Notes under the pieces: model-generated
Databases searched by the model: none
What the model saw: only the letters and a program-made list of their open reading frames with translations
Told to the model about the DNA's origin: nothing
Shown here: piece by piece, positions 5,021-6,480 of the stretch
Numbering within the stretch: the stretch's first letter is position 1
Layout: every line of letters starts with the position of its first letter
Program-made: the position numbers and the translations under genes
Assembly (NCBI GenBank): GCA_025450405.1
Contig: JANWHL010000013.1
Location: 1-6,480, forward strand
Direction: 5' to 3'
DNA from: Ktedonobacterales bacterium
Lineage (GTDB): Bacteria; Chloroflexota; Ktedonobacteria; Ktedonobacterales; JADMIN01
Length of the DNA: 6,480 nt

Positions 5021-6480
5021 ATGGGTTCCGACACGCGCGCGCCGGGAGAGCCTCCCCGCGACACCGCCGGCCTCAGCGAGCTGGATGATTATGACGCGCC
5101 AACTGATCCCGGCTGGAGCGGCGGAAGCCCGCCTTTAGGTCCCGCCAACCGTGAGCCGGACACCGCTGCGGAACTCCCGCGCAATCTGCGTCCTCGGCCG
5201 CGGCGCAATGTGCCGCCATGGGTGATCGCGCTGGTGGCGCTGCTGGTGGTTGCCATCTCGGGGACCGCCATCTTCTCGCCGCAGCTGGCCGTGCGCCAGG
5301 GTCCGACGACACCACCCGGCTGCCAATCGGGCACGCCGTGTCAGGTGGCGACGACGTACGTCGCCGACTATACCGCCGGCAATTACGAGCGCATGTTTAG
5401 CCTCGTCTCCGACGCGAGCAAGACACGCTTCTCCGCCCCGGCGATCCTCGGCGGCGGCTACGCGAACGCGCATGACTACATCGTCAACCGCACAACGCTG
5501 CTGCTGCAGCAGGCCGAGGCCTATTCGCTCCACGGCACGATCGGCGCCTTCCATACCCAGGGCAACACCGCGACGGTGGCGGCCACCGTAGTGATGCGGA
5601 CGATTCGCGTGGGAACCATCACACAGATACTCACCATTCCGCTGGTGCGCGAACATGGCCAGTGGCGTGTCAACTGGAGCCCAGGGTTGGTGTTCGCGCA
5701 GCTCGATGATCCGAACGATCCCACCTACCAGCGCCTGGTCCACCTCTATCCGCTGGACGGCCACCGCGGGCGCATTCTCGATAAGAGCGGCAATCCGCTG
5801 GCGGAGGACGCGATCGTCTACGTGGTGGGTGTGGTGCCAGGCGAGATCAAAGATAGCAACCGGCTCGTTACGACGTTGACCCACGACCTGGATCTGGGGT
5901 CCGCCGAGCTGACGGGCAAGTACCAGGGGGCCACGCCAACTGATTTCATTCCTGTGCGCACGATCCCGCCGGGGCTCTATACCCAGGTCAGCGGCGATCT
6001 GACGGCGCTGGGCAATGATGGCGTGCACGTGCAAACGACCGCGGGGCGCGTCTATCCCTATGGGTCAGACACGGCGGCCGTCACGGGGTACGTTGGCGAT
6101 GTGAGCCAGCAGGACCTGCTCAATGACACGGGCCATTACTACGAGGCCACGGATGTGATTGGCCGCGACGGGGTAGAGGCCTGGGCTGAACAGATGCTGC
6201 GCCCCGCCAAGGGCGGAGAGTTGGACATTGTCGCCCGCAATTCCGACGGCAGCTATGGGAACCCCGCCTATTCCATCGCGCGCAAGAGCGCCGCCGATGG
6301 CGACGATGTCTACACCACGATTGATACCAATCTCCAGGAGCGCACGATCGCCCACATGCGCGTGTACCCGCGCCAAAGCGCGGAGGTCGCGCTGGACCCG
6401 GTGACGGGCGGGGTGCTGGAGCTCGTCTCGAACCCGATGTACGATCCCAACGCGCTTGCGCTGGGAGCCACCCAGGACCA
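5021..6480 (+). CDS. MecA-type class B penicillin-binding protein (3' partial)
   Basis: The frame runs from ATG 5021 off the right edge: 486 complete codons. Residues 1-64 are a hydrophilic, Pro/Asp/Arg-rich cytoplasmic segment; about 66-87 is one membrane helix (PPWVIALVALLVVAISGTAIF) placing the rest outside the cell. About 105-225 is an NTF2-like domain of the MecA_N type (ATTYVADYTAGNYERMFSLVS near its start, WRVNWSPGLVF at its end). The dimerisation domain begins with GHRGRILDKSGNPLAED (247-263) and runs through RVYPYGSDTAAVTGYVGD (343-360) and ATDVIGRDGVEAWAEQMLRP (376-395). VYTTIDTNLQERT (430-442) opens the transpeptidase domain; the catalytic SxxK, SxN and KTG motifs lie beyond the window. 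The protein should crosslink peptidoglycan. This architecture is shared by ordinary cell-wall enzymes, so resistance cannot be inferred. The upstream region carries a leader hairpin and a possible operator. Confidence 0.88.
   Translation, partial: MGSDTRAPGEPPRDTAGLSELDDYDAPTDPGWSGGSPPLGPANREPDTAAELPRNLRPRPRRNVPPWVIALVALLVVAISGTAIFSPQLAVRQGPTTPPGCQSGTPCQVATTYVADYTAGNYERMFSLVSDASKTRFSAPAILGGGYANAHDYIVNRTTLLLQQAEAYSLHGTIGAFHTQGNTATVAATVVMRTIRVGTITQILTIPLVREHGQWRVNWSPGLVFAQLDDPNDPTYQRLVHLYPLDGHRGRILDKSGNPLAEDAIVYVVGVVPGEIKDSNRLVTTLTHDLDLGSAELTGKYQGATPTDFIPVRTIPPGLYTQVSGDLTALGNDGVHVQTTAGRVYPYGSDTAAVTGYVGDVSQQDLLNDTGHYYEATDVIGRDGVEAWAEQMLRPAKGGELDIVARNSDGSYGNPAYSIARKSAADGDDVYTTIDTNLQERTIAHMRVYPRQSAEVALDPVTGGVLELVSNPMYDPNALALGATQD

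Noticed and set aside
5135..6034. Minus-strand open frame of 299 residues
   Set aside because: It is antisense to the penicillin-binding protein, whose domains read through without a break; the translation has no family features.
5021..6480. Calling the penicillin-binding protein a beta-lactam resistance determinant
   Set aside because: The MecA_N plus dimerisation plus transpeptidase layout is common in ordinary class B enzymes, and the active site is outside the window.
1..6480. Mobile elements, CRISPR arrays, tRNA or rRNA genes
   Set aside because: No spaced direct-repeat array, transposase motif, terminal inverted repeats with target duplication, or tRNA-like cloverleaf was seen on reading either strand.

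Overview
The window is GC-rich throughout, codes densely on both strands, uses strong GGAGG-type ribosome binding sites with some GTG starts, and shows no insertion sequence, tRNA, rRNA, CRISPR array or phage gene. The proteins and base composition would suit a member of the Chloroflexota (a Thermomicrobia-like lineage), but this is an impression from family resemblance and was not tested by a search.

Layout from left to right: (1) the 3' end of a probable secreted glycoside hydrolase with a Gly/Ser/Thr/Pro linker and a short two-cysteine tail (2-433, +). (2) A convergent junction with a strong 14-bp hairpin. (3) A nucleotidyltransferase of the polymerase-beta fold, resembling ANT(3'')/AadA (581-1576, -). 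(4) A 231-bp divergent promoter region. (5) A soluble family 2 glycosyltransferase of the dolichyl-phosphate glucosyltransferase (ALG5-like) type (1808-2608, +). (6) Endonuclease V, nfi (2611-3357, -), convergent with the glycosyltransferase and only 2 bp from it. (7) A 349-bp divergent intergenic region with an 11-bp tandem repeat. (8) A peptidase E/cyanophycinase-like protein fused to the C-terminal helical domain of cysteinyl-tRNA synthetase (3707-4849, +). (9) A 171-bp intergenic region with a possible terminator, an inverted repeat around a -10-like box and a leader hairpin. (10) The first 486 codons of a MecA-type class B penicillin-binding protein (5021 to the right edge, +).

The genes alternate in strand and most seem to be transcribed singly. 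They do not form an obvious shared pathway: cell-wall synthesis (the penicillin-binding protein), polyprenyl-linked sugar transfer (the glycosyltransferase), repair of deaminated DNA (endonuclease V) and two proteins of unknown substrate. I found no convincing new multi-gene system. The most unusual item is the amidotransferase-like/CysRS-tail fusion, whose nucleophile elbow departs from the usual GxSAG form. The other points worth checking are regulatory: overlapping opposed -10 boxes, an inverted repeat at the penicillin-binding protein promoter, and adjacent alternative ATG starts on both divergent genes.
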